A stretch of 22,586 nt of DNA from the NCBI GenBank assembly GCA_023418315.1, contig JAEZZY010000041.1, forward strand, positions 1 to 22,586. The letters are read 5' to 3'. Below are positions 15,906-22,586 of the stretch, piece by piece; within the stretch, counting starts at the first letter, position 1; each line of letters opens with the position of its first letter. A program made the position numbers and the translations under genes. The notes beneath the pieces are model-generated. The model made no database searches, had not been told where the DNA came from, and was given only the letters and a program-made list of their open reading frames with translations. Source of the DNA: Bacteroidota bacterium. GTDB taxonomy: Bacteria; Bacteroidota; Bacteroidia; Chitinophagales; Chitinophagaceae.

Positions 15906-16165
15906 AAATAATAATAAAGTGGTTGACGTATATGACACAAATATGCCGCACCAGTTTTTGCCCGGAAAACTATTGAAGGCGTTTAACCGTTGTTTTACAT
16001 CCCATTAACCAGTCCTTTACAAGAGCGGCAAGAAACAGGTCGGTAAATTCTTTGTCATGAGGTTGTCATTTTGTATAAAAAAATGACAATAGAAACAGGG
16101 ATTTTAGCGCTATAAAAATTATTTTTATATCAACGCTTCGTATCACCGCTAAAAAATGAACCGTT
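15906..16165. other. Intergenic region with inverted repeat
   Basis: No gene is seen. The only clear structure is the inverted repeat at 16063-16089. It should hold the promoter of the T9SS protein at 16166 and, on the other strand, that of the small frame at 15726-15905. Confidence 0.6.
16063..16089. promoter_or_regulatory. 10-bp perfect inverted repeat, candidate operator
   Basis: TTGTCATTTT (16063-16072) and AAAATGACAA (16080-16089) are exact complements around a 7-nt spacer. A further TTGTCAT occurs at 16052-16058, so three copies of the word lie within 40 bp, about 77-115 bp before the start of the T9SS protein gene. It could be a repressor or activator site or a simple hairpin; there is no GC-rich stem, so it is a poor terminator. 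Confidence 0.4.
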
Positions 16166-17491
16166 ATGAAAAAAATTTTTACGCTCGCCGCCGTTCTTTT
16201 TTCCTGCATGGGCTATGGAAAAACCACCGGCATTACCATCCCTACGCTTTACCCTCATTTCGGCTCCAGCCGGCCCGATTATAACGCGGGAGGAATGCCC
16301 ATAAGGCTTACCGCTAAGGTGAAAACCATATTCGACGGAAGCCAGTATCAATTCTTCGATTCCTCTACCTATAGCTATAGCAGCGGCAGAGGCGGCATCC
16401 TCGACCTCGATTATCAGGACAATTTTCTCGACTTCGACCTTAGCGTTTATTATCAATACGACCCATCCTTGCAAGCCTATATGCCGGTAAGAAGATACAC
16501 ACAGAGCTTCAACGATGCAGGCGATGTGGAAAACAGAATTCAGGAAAACTGGATCAACGATCAGATACAATGGCACAACGGCGTGATGTATGAATATCAT
16601 TACAACCCGCTTTCCCGGCTGGAGCAAACAAGCCTGTATGTATGGAACGGCTCCTGGACGGGGAATAGCATGGATTTTAAACTGAGCTATAATAATCAGA
16701 ACGACATTACCGAGATAAAATTCGTAACGGGCACTACCGAACTGAGCTATGATGCCAACCATAATGTTACCGAACGAAAAGAATACATCTATACTACTGC
16801 GGAAGGATGGCACTATAGCGATTATTATTCTTTTAGCTATGATGCCGCCAACCATCTTACTTCCTATACGCTACAGAAATTTGCAAACGGCGCATGGAGC
16901 AATAGTTTTAAAAAGGAATTTATTTTTACCAATGGTGTGATGACGCACACTATCGAATATAGCTGGAAAGACAATAGCTGGCAAACCGAACGCCGGAATC
17001 TATTCAGCTACGATGCAGGAGGCAATAAGCTCGACGATGCGTATCAAGTGTGGGATGATGTGGTTCAAGACTTTGTAAACACCCGCAAAGAAGAATGGAC
17101 GTACAATGCGCAAAACCAGCCGCTCACTTACAAATCACTCACCTGGAACGCCGCTGCCCAAGCTTGGCAAGCTATCAAAAACGATTTTCTGTACCGCTAT
17201 AAATATGAGTATTACACCCCTACGTTGATCGCCAAAATACCGGATGCCACCGAAGTGTTCACCCTTTATCCGCAGCCGGCCTCCGATGTGCTGAACTTAC
17301 ATTTTCATCATCCTTCCGGCACCACCTATCAGGCATATATCTATGATATGCGCGGCAGCGTGGTAAAATCCATGGAAGTGAGTACGAATCAAAACAAGAT
17401 TCCGCTGGGCGATATACCTTCCGGCAACTACCTCATAGGGCTGCATCATGAAGGTAAAAAAATAGCGCAGCCTATAATCATTGCGCATTGA
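16166..17491 (+). CDS. Secreted repeat protein with T9SS type A sorting domain
   Basis: 441 residues. Signal peptide MKKIFTLAAVLFSCMGYG (1-18). The middle (about 120-345) is built from degenerate units of about 40 residues of the form Y-D/N-x-x-N-x-(L/V) followed by W...W, for example FSYDAANHLTSYTLQKF, FSYDAGGNKLDDAYQVW and WTYNAQNQPLTYKSLTW; they resemble the YD-repeat style found in many Bacteroidota secreted proteins. Residues 367-441 are a type A sorting domain: LYPQPASDVLNLHF, AYIYDMRGSVVKS, IPSGNYLIGLHHEGKKIA. It is expected to be exported through Sec and T9SS to the surface. No enzyme motif is seen, so a structural or binding role is a guess. It is transcribed alone and converges on sdaA (71 bp between stops). 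Confidence 0.85.
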   Translation: MKKIFTLAAVLFSCMGYGKTTGITIPTLYPHFGSSRPDYNAGGMPIRLTAKVKTIFDGSQYQFFDSSTYSYSSGRGGILDLDYQDNFLDFDLSVYYQYDPSLQAYMPVRRYTQSFNDAGDVENRIQENWINDQIQWHNGVMYEYHYNPLSRLEQTSLYVWNGSWTGNSMDFKLSYNNQNDITEIKFVTGTTELSYDANHNVTERKEYIYTTAEGWHYSDYYSFSYDAANHLTSYTLQKFANGAWSNSFKKEFIFTNGVMTHTIEYSWKDNSWQTERRNLFSYDAGGNKLDDAYQVWDDVVQDFVNTRKEEWTYNAQNQPLTYKSLTWNAAAQAWQAIKNDFLYRYKYEYYTPTLIAKIPDATEVFTLYPQPASDVLNLHFHHPSGTTYQAYIYDMRGSVVKSMEVSTNQNKIPLGDIPSGNYLIGLHHEGKKIAQPIIIAH

Positions 17492-17562
17492 TTCCTATGT
17501 GGGAAATGAAAAACAAGGAATTGTATTGCAGCAGTTGTTGTTCTTTTGCAGGCAGTACATTC

Positions 17563-18987
17563 CTAACATTCCTTCATTCCCAGCGGGATGTATAGGGCAA
17601 GTCCGCCTTCAGCTGTTTCTTTATATTTATGGTTCATGTCCAGGGCGGTTTCCCACATGGTTTTTACCACTGTGTCTAAAGATACACGGGCTTTATCGGG
17701 GTCGCTAAGCAATGCCAACTGAGAAGCAGTGATGGCCTTAATAGCGCCCATCGTGTTGCGTTCGATGCAGGGTACTTGCACCAGTCCACCTACGGGGTCG
17801 CAGGTAAGCCCCAGATGGTGTTCCATAGCGATTTCGGAGGCCATCATAGCCTGTCTGGCGCTTCCGCCCATACATTCGGTAAGGGCTGCCGCCGCCATAG
17901 AGGAAGACACGCCAATCTCTGCCTGACAACCGCCCATTGCTGCGGAGAGTGTAGCCCCTTTTTTGAAAATACTGCCTATCTCGGATGCGGCAAGGAGGAA
18001 TTGGATGATTTTATCTTCGGTATAACCATCGCAAAAAGTGATAAAATAATGCAGCACGGCTGGCACTACGCCCGCGGCACCGTTGGTAGGCGCGGTTACC
18101 ACCCGTCCGAAGGAAGCATTTTCTTCATTCACCGCCAGTGCGAAGCAACTTACCCAGTCCAGTATATACTGAAACCCTTGCCCGCCGGCACGGATAGCAT
18201 GTATCCATTCGTCATAGTTGTTATAGGTTCTTCCGTTGAGCAGTTTTTGGTTGAGGATGGAAGCGCGTCGGGTTACGTTCAGTCCGCCGGGCAATACGCC
18301 TTTTGCATGTACGCCGCGGTAAGTGCATTCGCGCATCACTTCCCATATTTTCAGCACGCCTTTTCGCACTTCTGCTTCCTGATGCCAGGCGCTTTCGTTT
18401 TCCATTACAATTTCGTGAATGGAAAGCCCTGTTTTGCGGCACCAGTGCAGTAGGTCATCGGCACGTTCTATAGGGAAAGGCAGCTCTATAGCAGTAGTGC
18501 TTCCGCCTTCTTCTCCTTCCTTCACCACAAACCCGCCGCCTATGGAATAATAGGTTTCGGCGATATGGCTGCCGTCTTTAAAATTGCATAAAAAAGTCAA
18601 GGCATTCGGATGATAAGGAAGCGATTCGTTCATCAGAAATTCCACATCGGTTTGCGGATCAAAATCTATTTCGATGCGGTGAGCATAGTTCATTTTCTTT
18701 TCCCGGGTAATTTGCTCGATGCGGGGCGTTATTTCATTTACATCAAAGGTTACAGGGTCTTCTCCGCAAAGCCCTAAGATGACGGCGACATCGGTGCCAT
18801 GCCCTTTTCCGGTCTTGGCTAAAGAGCCGTAAAGCAGTACCCGCACCTGTGTTACCTCCTCAAAACCTTTGGCGCTTACCGTGTCGTTAAACCGCAACGC
18901 AGCCCGCCAAGGACCTAAGGTGTGCGAACTACTGGGACCTACTCCAATCTTAAAAATATCAAATACCGATATGGCTTCTCGCTTCAT
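17563..18987 (-). CDS. sdaA: L-serine ammonia-lyase, single-chain [4Fe-4S] type
   Basis: 474 residues, with both the beta and alpha parts in one chain. The N-terminus ISVFDIFKIGVGPSSSHTLG (6-25) is the family signature. Three cysteines, Cys354 (GGCQAE), Cys396 (LTCDPV) and Cys407 (VPCIERN), are spaced 42 and 11 residues apart, as are the iron-sulfur ligands of the Legionella enzyme. The protein ends in cysteine (MKEC, Cys474), matching the C-terminal cysteine that folds into the active site of that enzyme and caps the fourth iron. It converts L-serine to pyruvate and ammonia in the cytosol and should be oxygen-sensitive. It converges on the T9SS gene at 16166 and has its own upstream region (103 bp). 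Confidence 0.95.
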   Translation of the reverse strand: MKREAISVFDIFKIGVGPSSSHTLGPWRAALRFNDTVSAKGFEEVTQVRVLLYGSLAKTGKGHGTDVAVILGLCGEDPVTFDVNEITPRIEQITREKKMNYAHRIEIDFDPQTDVEFLMNESLPYHPNALTFLCNFKDGSHIAETYYSIGGGFVVKEGEEGGSTTAIELPFPIERADDLLHWCRKTGLSIHEIVMENESAWHQEAEVRKGVLKIWEVMRECTYRGVHAKGVLPGGLNVTRRASILNQKLLNGRTYNNYDEWIHAIRAGGQGFQYILDWVSCFALAVNEENASFGRVVTAPTNGAAGVVPAVLHYFITFCDGYTEDKIIQFLLAASEIGSIFKKGATLSAAMGGCQAEIGVSSSMAAAALTECMGGSARQAMMASEIAMEHHLGLTCDPVGGLVQVPCIERNTMGAIKAITASQLALLSDPDKARVSLDTVVKTMWETALDMNHKYKETAEGGLALYIPLGMKEC

Positions 18988-19003
18988 GGAAAATTTAAAG
19001 GCT

Positions 19004-19034
19004 TAAAGTTAGTTGAAAACGCGCATCTAACGAA
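19004..19034 (-). promoter_or_regulatory. Possible sdaA promoter
   Basis: On the minus strand TAACTTTA (19011-19004) matches TAnnTTTG at 7 of 8 positions and TTCG (19034-19031) lies 19 nt upstream, the usual spacing to the TTTG/TTG -33 element. The box is 16 nt before the sdaA start, so the leader would be very short. Confidence 0.3.
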
Positions 19035-19090
19035 AAGAGGAAAAATTTGGGGCTTCCTGCAAAAGAAAATGACAAGGTTCTATCCGCTTG

Positions 19091-20005
19091 TTATTTCCTC
19101 ACAATCCTTATTTCCACCCTTCTGTTGATAGAAGCTTGCTCCTGCGTTTCTTCATTGGCGTAAATGGGTCGGGATTTTCCGTAGCCTTTATAGCTGATGC
19201 GGTCTTCGGTGATGCCGCGGGCTTTCAGGTATTCATAGATGAAGCGGGCGCGGTTTTGAGAAAGATCCAGCTGACCGGAGTCGAGGTCGTAGGCATCCGG
19301 CACGTTGGAGATGCAGCATACATGCCCTTCTATGGCAATTTTCATTCGTGGATTATCCTTCATTACTTGCAGCAGGTTTTGCAATTCGGCATCGGAGGTT
19401 TGCTTGGGAAAATGCCGCCCCATAGGGAAATAAATATTTTTAAGAATAAAGGATTTGCCCACCGGCACATCTTCTATAGCAAAGCCGGTATCGGTGGTGG
19501 AAGGGGGTGTTTCCAGTTTTTCCCGCGGGCGCATGATGACGGTCATATCGCCTCGTTCTTCTTCTCTGTCTTGCTGCGGCTTCTTCCCTACCCGCTCATA
19601 TTCCATCACAATATCCACTCTCCGGTCTTGGGCTATGCCTTTATCCTTACCGAAGGTATCGTTTCGCCTCACTTCTCCTTTTCCTATGACGGTTCGGATT
19701 TCATTCAGATTCAGGTCAAAATTTTTAAGGTATTGCTTTACATTATTCGCACGTTTTTGAGAGAGGGAAAGATTGTATTCTTCGGAAGCAAGAAAATCGG
19801 CATAACCCACAATGGCTATAGGCGCACGTTTATTTATTTTATTATCGGCATATAAACGGTCAATAACGGTTTGCGCTCGTGCGTTGAGTGTGGCTATATC
19901 CAGGTCAAAATAAACCGCGAAGGTATCATTCTTGCTTTGGGCAAAAGCGGAAGCATATCCTACAATCCATAACAGAAATAACAATAAGCGTTTCATGCAA
20001 TTCAT
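19091..20005 (-). CDS. OmpA-family protein with two tandem OmpA-like domains
   Basis: 304 residues: signal peptide (about 1-23, ending AFAQ), a first OmpA-like domain (about 28-136) with IAIVGYADFLASEEYNLSLS and KRANNVKQYL, a charged linker (about 138-180, KKPQQDREEERGD), and a second OmpA-like domain (about 186-303) with IAIEGHVCCISN, LSQNRARFIYEYLKARGI and SINRRVEIRIV. In the first domain Asp70 and Arg85 fit the peptidoglycan-binding pair of OmpA. The second has HVCC where Asp is usual, a variant I recall from other Bacteroidota proteins, and keeps Arg252. There is no beta-barrel. It should be periplasmic and bind the cell wall. An ATG three codons in (19996) is an equal start. It lies 42 bp downstream of the channel gene on the same strand, so may be cotranscribed. 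Confidence 0.88.
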   Translation of the reverse strand: MNCMKRLLLFLLWIVGYASAFAQSKNDTFAVYFDLDIATLNARAQTVIDRLYADNKINKRAPIAIVGYADFLASEEYNLSLSQKRANNVKQYLKNFDLNLNEIRTVIGKGEVRRNDTFGKDKGIAQDRRVDIVMEYERVGKKPQQDREEERGDMTVIMRPREKLETPPSTTDTGFAIEDVPVGKSFILKNIYFPMGRHFPKQTSDAELQNLLQVMKDNPRMKIAIEGHVCCISNVPDAYDLDSGQLDLSQNRARFIYEYLKARGITEDRISYKGYGKSRPIYANEETQEQASINRRVEIRIVRK

Positions 20006-20047
20006 TTGTCCCTAAAATAAGAAATTATCCTTCACAGCGGGTAATCC

Positions 20048-20872
20048 TCACAACATAGCCCCGCAGAATTTACAATATTCGGCATCGCTTTCATGCCCTT
20101 GCCTATGACAGTGCGGGCAGGTTTGCGTCGTTACTTTCATATCCGTCATTCCTTTTACAAGGCTCGCCGACACAATGCCCGTAGGCACGGCTATGATACA
20201 ATAACCCAGCAACATGATAAAGGAAGCCAGCAACTTGCCCATAGGCGTGATGGGCGATACATCTCCATAGCCTACCGTGGTAAGCGTTACGATAGCCCAA
20301 TAGATGCTTTGCGGGATACTGTTGAAGGATTCGTTTTTATGATGCTCGATGATATACATCAAGGAGCCGCACACAATAGTGATGAGAATGACGGAAAGAA
20401 AAAACACAGCAATCTTGCGGCGGGCGTGCCATAGGGCATTTAATAAATGAAGGCTTTCGCGAAGAAAATGCACCATCTTAAATACACGAAATACCCGTAG
20501 CAGCCGGATGACTCTTATGATAAGAAAATAATGAAATGAAGGAAAAATAACTGCCAGATAGGTGGGCAGGATAGCAAGAATATCAATCACTCCGTAAAAA
20601 CTCTTCATATAGTTGAACGGCTTTTCGGATGCCACGAGACGCAAAATATACTCAATAGTAAAAATAAGCGTGAAGATGATTTCCAGATAAAAGAAGACAT
20701 CCTTATAAAGAGCAAAGAGCGTAGGGACGGTTTCTAAGGTGATGATGATGACGCTGGCAAGAATCAGGAACAAAATGCAGACATCAAAAATCTTTCCCGC
20801 AAGGGTATCTGCTTCAAACACGGTTTCATAAAGATGCTGACGCCAGGTTTTGCGCTTGGGTGTTGCTTGCAT
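20048..20872 (-). CDS. Voltage-sensor potassium channel with C-terminal zinc ribbon
   Basis: 274 residues from the ATG at 20872 (a TTG one codon upstream is less likely). Six membrane segments: S1 about 28-47, S2 about 60-80, S3 about 93-112, S4 about 116-134 with evenly spaced charges (Arg120, 123, 126, 129, Lys132), S5 about 153-175 and S6 about 213-238, with the pore loop TLTTVGYGD (196-204) carrying the potassium filter. The cytoplasmic tail holds a zinc ribbon: Cys252-x2-Cys255 and Cys267-x2-Cys270 (CPHCHRQGH...YCKFCGAML). It should form a tetramer in the inner membrane and pass potassium in response to voltage. The ribbon may bind zinc and tune gating or assembly; that is inference. The OmpA-family gene follows 42 bp downstream. 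Upstream is the maeB-type gene, ended by a hairpin. Confidence 0.9.
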   Translation of the reverse strand: MQATPKRKTWRQHLYETVFEADTLAGKIFDVCILFLILASVIIITLETVPTLFALYKDVFFYLEIIFTLIFTIEYILRLVASEKPFNYMKSFYGVIDILAILPTYLAVIFPSFHYFLIIRVIRLLRVFRVFKMVHFLRESLHLLNALWHARRKIAVFFLSVILITIVCGSLMYIIEHHKNESFNSIPQSIYWAIVTLTTVGYGDVSPITPMGKLLASFIMLLGYCIIAVPTGIVSASLVKGMTDMKVTTQTCPHCHRQGHESDAEYCKFCGAML

Positions 20873-20919
20873 CAATCTAATGTAGCAAGAACGGAGGAGT
20901 TTTGCAACATTAATTTACA

Positions 20920-20940
20920 CGCCTAAACGCTTTTCAGGCG
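20920..20940 (-). terminator. Hairpin directly after the malic enzyme stop
   Basis: On the minus strand CGCCTGAA pairs with TTTAGGCG (8 bp, one G-T pair) around a 5-nt loop, immediately after the TAG stop. The following sequence (TGTAAATTAATG) is only modestly T-rich, so termination strength is uncertain. It separates this gene from the channel gene. Confidence 0.5.
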
Positions 20941-22586
20941 CTACCTGCCGCTTTTCACCTGCGCATCGCACACGGCTATCGCTACCATATTCACCATTTG
21001 CCTTACGGAACTGCCTAATTGCAGCACATGCACCGGTTTTTTCAAACCCAGTAAAACAGGTCCTATAGCTTCTGCGCCGCCTACCGCTTGCAGCAGATGA
21101 TAGGCGATATTACCCGCTGCAAGGTTGGGAAAAATCAGCACATTGGGCGCTTCATTTACCAGCTCGGAAAACGGATAATTTTCTTTCAGCAAATCTTTAT
21201 CGAATGCCACACCGGCCTGTATCTCCCCGTCTATCACCAGCTCGGGATGTTCCTTCCGGATTTGATCCACTACATTGCGCACCAGTATCGCCTCCGGCGA
21301 CACGCTGCTTCCGAAATTGGAATAAGAAAGCATCGCCACGCGCGGTTTTACGTTAAAATGTTTTACGGCATTGGCGGTGAGCAGCGTAATGTCTTTCAGC
21401 TCTTCTTCGGTAGGGTTGAAGTTGAGCGTGGTATCGGCAAAGAACAAGGGTCCTTTTTTGGTAAGCATGATATACATCCCCGCCATGCGTTTCACTCCTT
21501 CATCCATGCCGATGATTTCCAGAGCGGGTTTCACCGTATCGGGATAGCGGCGGGTGAGTCCGGATATCATTGCATCGGCTTCGCCCTGTGCCACCATCAT
21601 GCAGCCGAAATAGGGACGCTCGCGCATGATTTTCCGGGCTTCGTAAAGATTAAATCCGCGCCGTTTTCTTTTTTCAAAAAATAACTCGCCGTACTGTATT
21701 CGTTTGGCTTCCATCTCTTCGCTTTTAGGGTCTATGATGGTAACATCGTGAAGCGGAAGTTCATTTTCTTCGATGATTCTGCGGATGCGTTTTTCATTTC
21801 CCAAAAGAATAGGAATCGCCACCCGCTCATCCCGAACAATCTGTGCGGCTTTCAGCACTTTCAGGTTTTCGGCTTCGGCAAAGACCACCCGTTGCGGATT
21901 TTGTTTGGCTTTGTTGATGATAAACCGCAGCATACTGTCATCCGAGCCAAGGCGTTTATAGAGTTCCTCTTCATAGGCTTCCCAATCTTCTATAGGGCGC
22001 TTGGCTACACCGCTTTCCATAGCGGCTCTGGCTACGGCAGAAGAGATCGTAACCAGCAAGCGGGGATCCATAGGCTTGGGAATAATATAAGTAGAGCCGT
22101 AGTGGAGATGATGCTCATTATACGCCACATTCACTATTTCGGGAACGGGTTCTTTGGCTAATGCTGCAAGCGCTTTTACGGCAGCCAGTTTCATGTCTTC
22201 ATTGATGGTGGTGGCACGCACATCCAAAGCGCCGCGGAAGATATAGGGAAAGCCCAGCACGTTGTTTACCTGATTGGGATAATCACTTCTGCCCGTAGCC
22301 ATTATCACATCGGGGCGCGCTGCCAGCGCATCTTCATAGGCTATTTCGGGTGTGGGGTTGGCAAGGGCAAAAACAATGGGCTTGTCCGCCATCGCCTTCA
22401 CCATGTCCCGGCTTACAATATTTCCTTTGGAAAGCCCTATAAAAACATCGGCTTTTATCATGGCTTCTTCCAGGCTGAGGTCATCGCCGGGCTGGGCGAA
22501 ATAATGTTTGTTTTCGTCTAAATCGGTGCGGGATTTCCGGATGAGTCCTTTGCTGTCGAACATGTACATATTCCGGACATCGGCAC
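20941..22586 (-). CDS. maeB: NADP-dependent malic enzyme fused to phosphotransacetylase-like domain (5' end beyond window)
   Basis: The frame is open to the right edge (about 547 residues seen), so the N-terminal catalytic part of the malic enzyme is missing; a Met at 22569 is internal, not the start. The visible part begins in the NAD(P)-binding domain: ADVFIGLSKGNIVS, PIVFALANPTPEI, ATGRSDYPNQVNNVLGFPYI and FRGALDVRAT. From about visible residue 220 it becomes a phosphate acetyl/butyryltransferase-like domain (RVVFAEAENLKVLKAAQ, GEADAMISGLTRRYPD, FFADTTLNFNPT, ILVRNVVDQI, VLLGLKKPVHVLQLGSSVRQ). This is the MaeB layout, about 750 residues when whole. It oxidatively decarboxylates malate to pyruvate with NADP in the cytosol. 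In studied members the C-terminal domain lacks transacetylase activity and senses acetyl-CoA. It is followed by a hairpin. Confidence 0.93.
   Translation of the reverse strand, partial: ADVRNMYMFDSKGLIRKSRTDLDENKHYFAQPGDDLSLEEAMIKADVFIGLSKGNIVSRDMVKAMADKPIVFALANPTPEIAYEDALAARPDVIMATGRSDYPNQVNNVLGFPYIFRGALDVRATTINEDMKLAAVKALAALAKEPVPEIVNVAYNEHHLHYGSTYIIPKPMDPRLLVTISSAVARAAMESGVAKRPIEDWEAYEEELYKRLGSDDSMLRFIINKAKQNPQRVVFAEAENLKVLKAAQIVRDERVAIPILLGNEKRIRRIIEENELPLHDVTIIDPKSEEMEAKRIQYGELFFEKRKRRGFNLYEARKIMRERPYFGCMMVAQGEADAMISGLTRRYPDTVKPALEIIGMDEGVKRMAGMYIMLTKKGPLFFADTTLNFNPTEEELKDITLLTANAVKHFNVKPRVAMLSYSNFGSSVSPEAILVRNVVDQIRKEHPELVIDGEIQAGVAFDKDLLKENYPFSELVNEAPNVLIFPNLAAGNIAYHLLQAVGGAEAIGPVLLGLKKPVHVLQLGSSVRQMVNMVAIAVCDAQVKSGR

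Noticed and set aside
16130..16855. 241-codon minus-strand frame
   Set aside because: It is antisense to the T9SS protein at 16166-17491, which has a signal peptide and sorting domain.
17776..18453. 225-codon plus-strand frame
   Set aside because: It is antisense to sdaA, whose motifs and iron-sulfur cysteines are clear.
19088..19855. 255-codon plus-strand frame
   Set aside because: It is antisense to the OmpA-family gene; its composition (many Phe, His, Gly) is that of a shadow frame.
22561..22569. Met at 22569 as the start of the malic enzyme
   Set aside because: The frame continues upstream to the window edge and the N-terminal catalytic domain is missing, so the gene is simply cut by the window.

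Overview
The window looks like chromosomal DNA of a member of the Bacteroidota, probably near Chitinophagales/Sphingobacteriales. Reasons: three secreted proteins carry type IX secretion (T9SS) C-terminal sorting domains (two type A, one type B/gliding type); there is a TonB-dependent receptor with an N-terminal carboxypeptidase-regulatory-like domain; a lipoprotein has acidic residues just after the lipid-bearing cysteine; and start codons lack Shine-Dalgarno sequences, with only loose TAnnTTTG-like boxes upstream. The lineage is inferred from protein style, not from a marker gene.

Layout. 1-3690 (minus): a TonB-dependent receptor followed, after a strong terminator hairpin, by a surface-type lipoprotein that runs off the left edge. 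3857-6927: a class-III aminotransferase (plus) converging on a UbiD-family decarboxylase (minus). 6928-7416: a gene-poor stretch with nested direct and inverted repeats, a 34-codon signal-peptide stub and a perfect 14-bp hairpin. 7417-11749: two divergent large T9SS cargo genes, type A (minus) and type B with an IgGFc-binding-like N-terminus (plus). 11829-14048 (minus): tonB-folC pair. 14144-15729 (plus): rdgB and a DUF2027/Smr gene joined by an ATGA overlap. 15726-16165: a possible small basic protein gene and an inverted repeat. 16166-17491 (plus): a repeat-containing T9SS type A protein. 17563-22586 (minus): L-serine ammonia-lyase, a tandem-OmpA-domain protein, a voltage-sensor potassium channel with a C-terminal zinc ribbon, and the 3' part of a malic enzyme/phosphotransacetylase fusion.

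The content is a mix of core metabolism (serine deamination, malate decarboxylation, folate polyglutamylation, house-cleaning NTPase) and envelope biology (TonB energisation, receptor/lipoprotein, T9SS cargo, OmpA-like proteins). I see no CRISPR array, complete insertion sequence, phage, tRNA, rRNA or defence island. I do not see a clear new multi-gene system. The most unusual signals are the signal-peptide stub ending in a terminator hairpin, the nested repeat around it, and the abrupt base-composition change inside the type B cargo gene.
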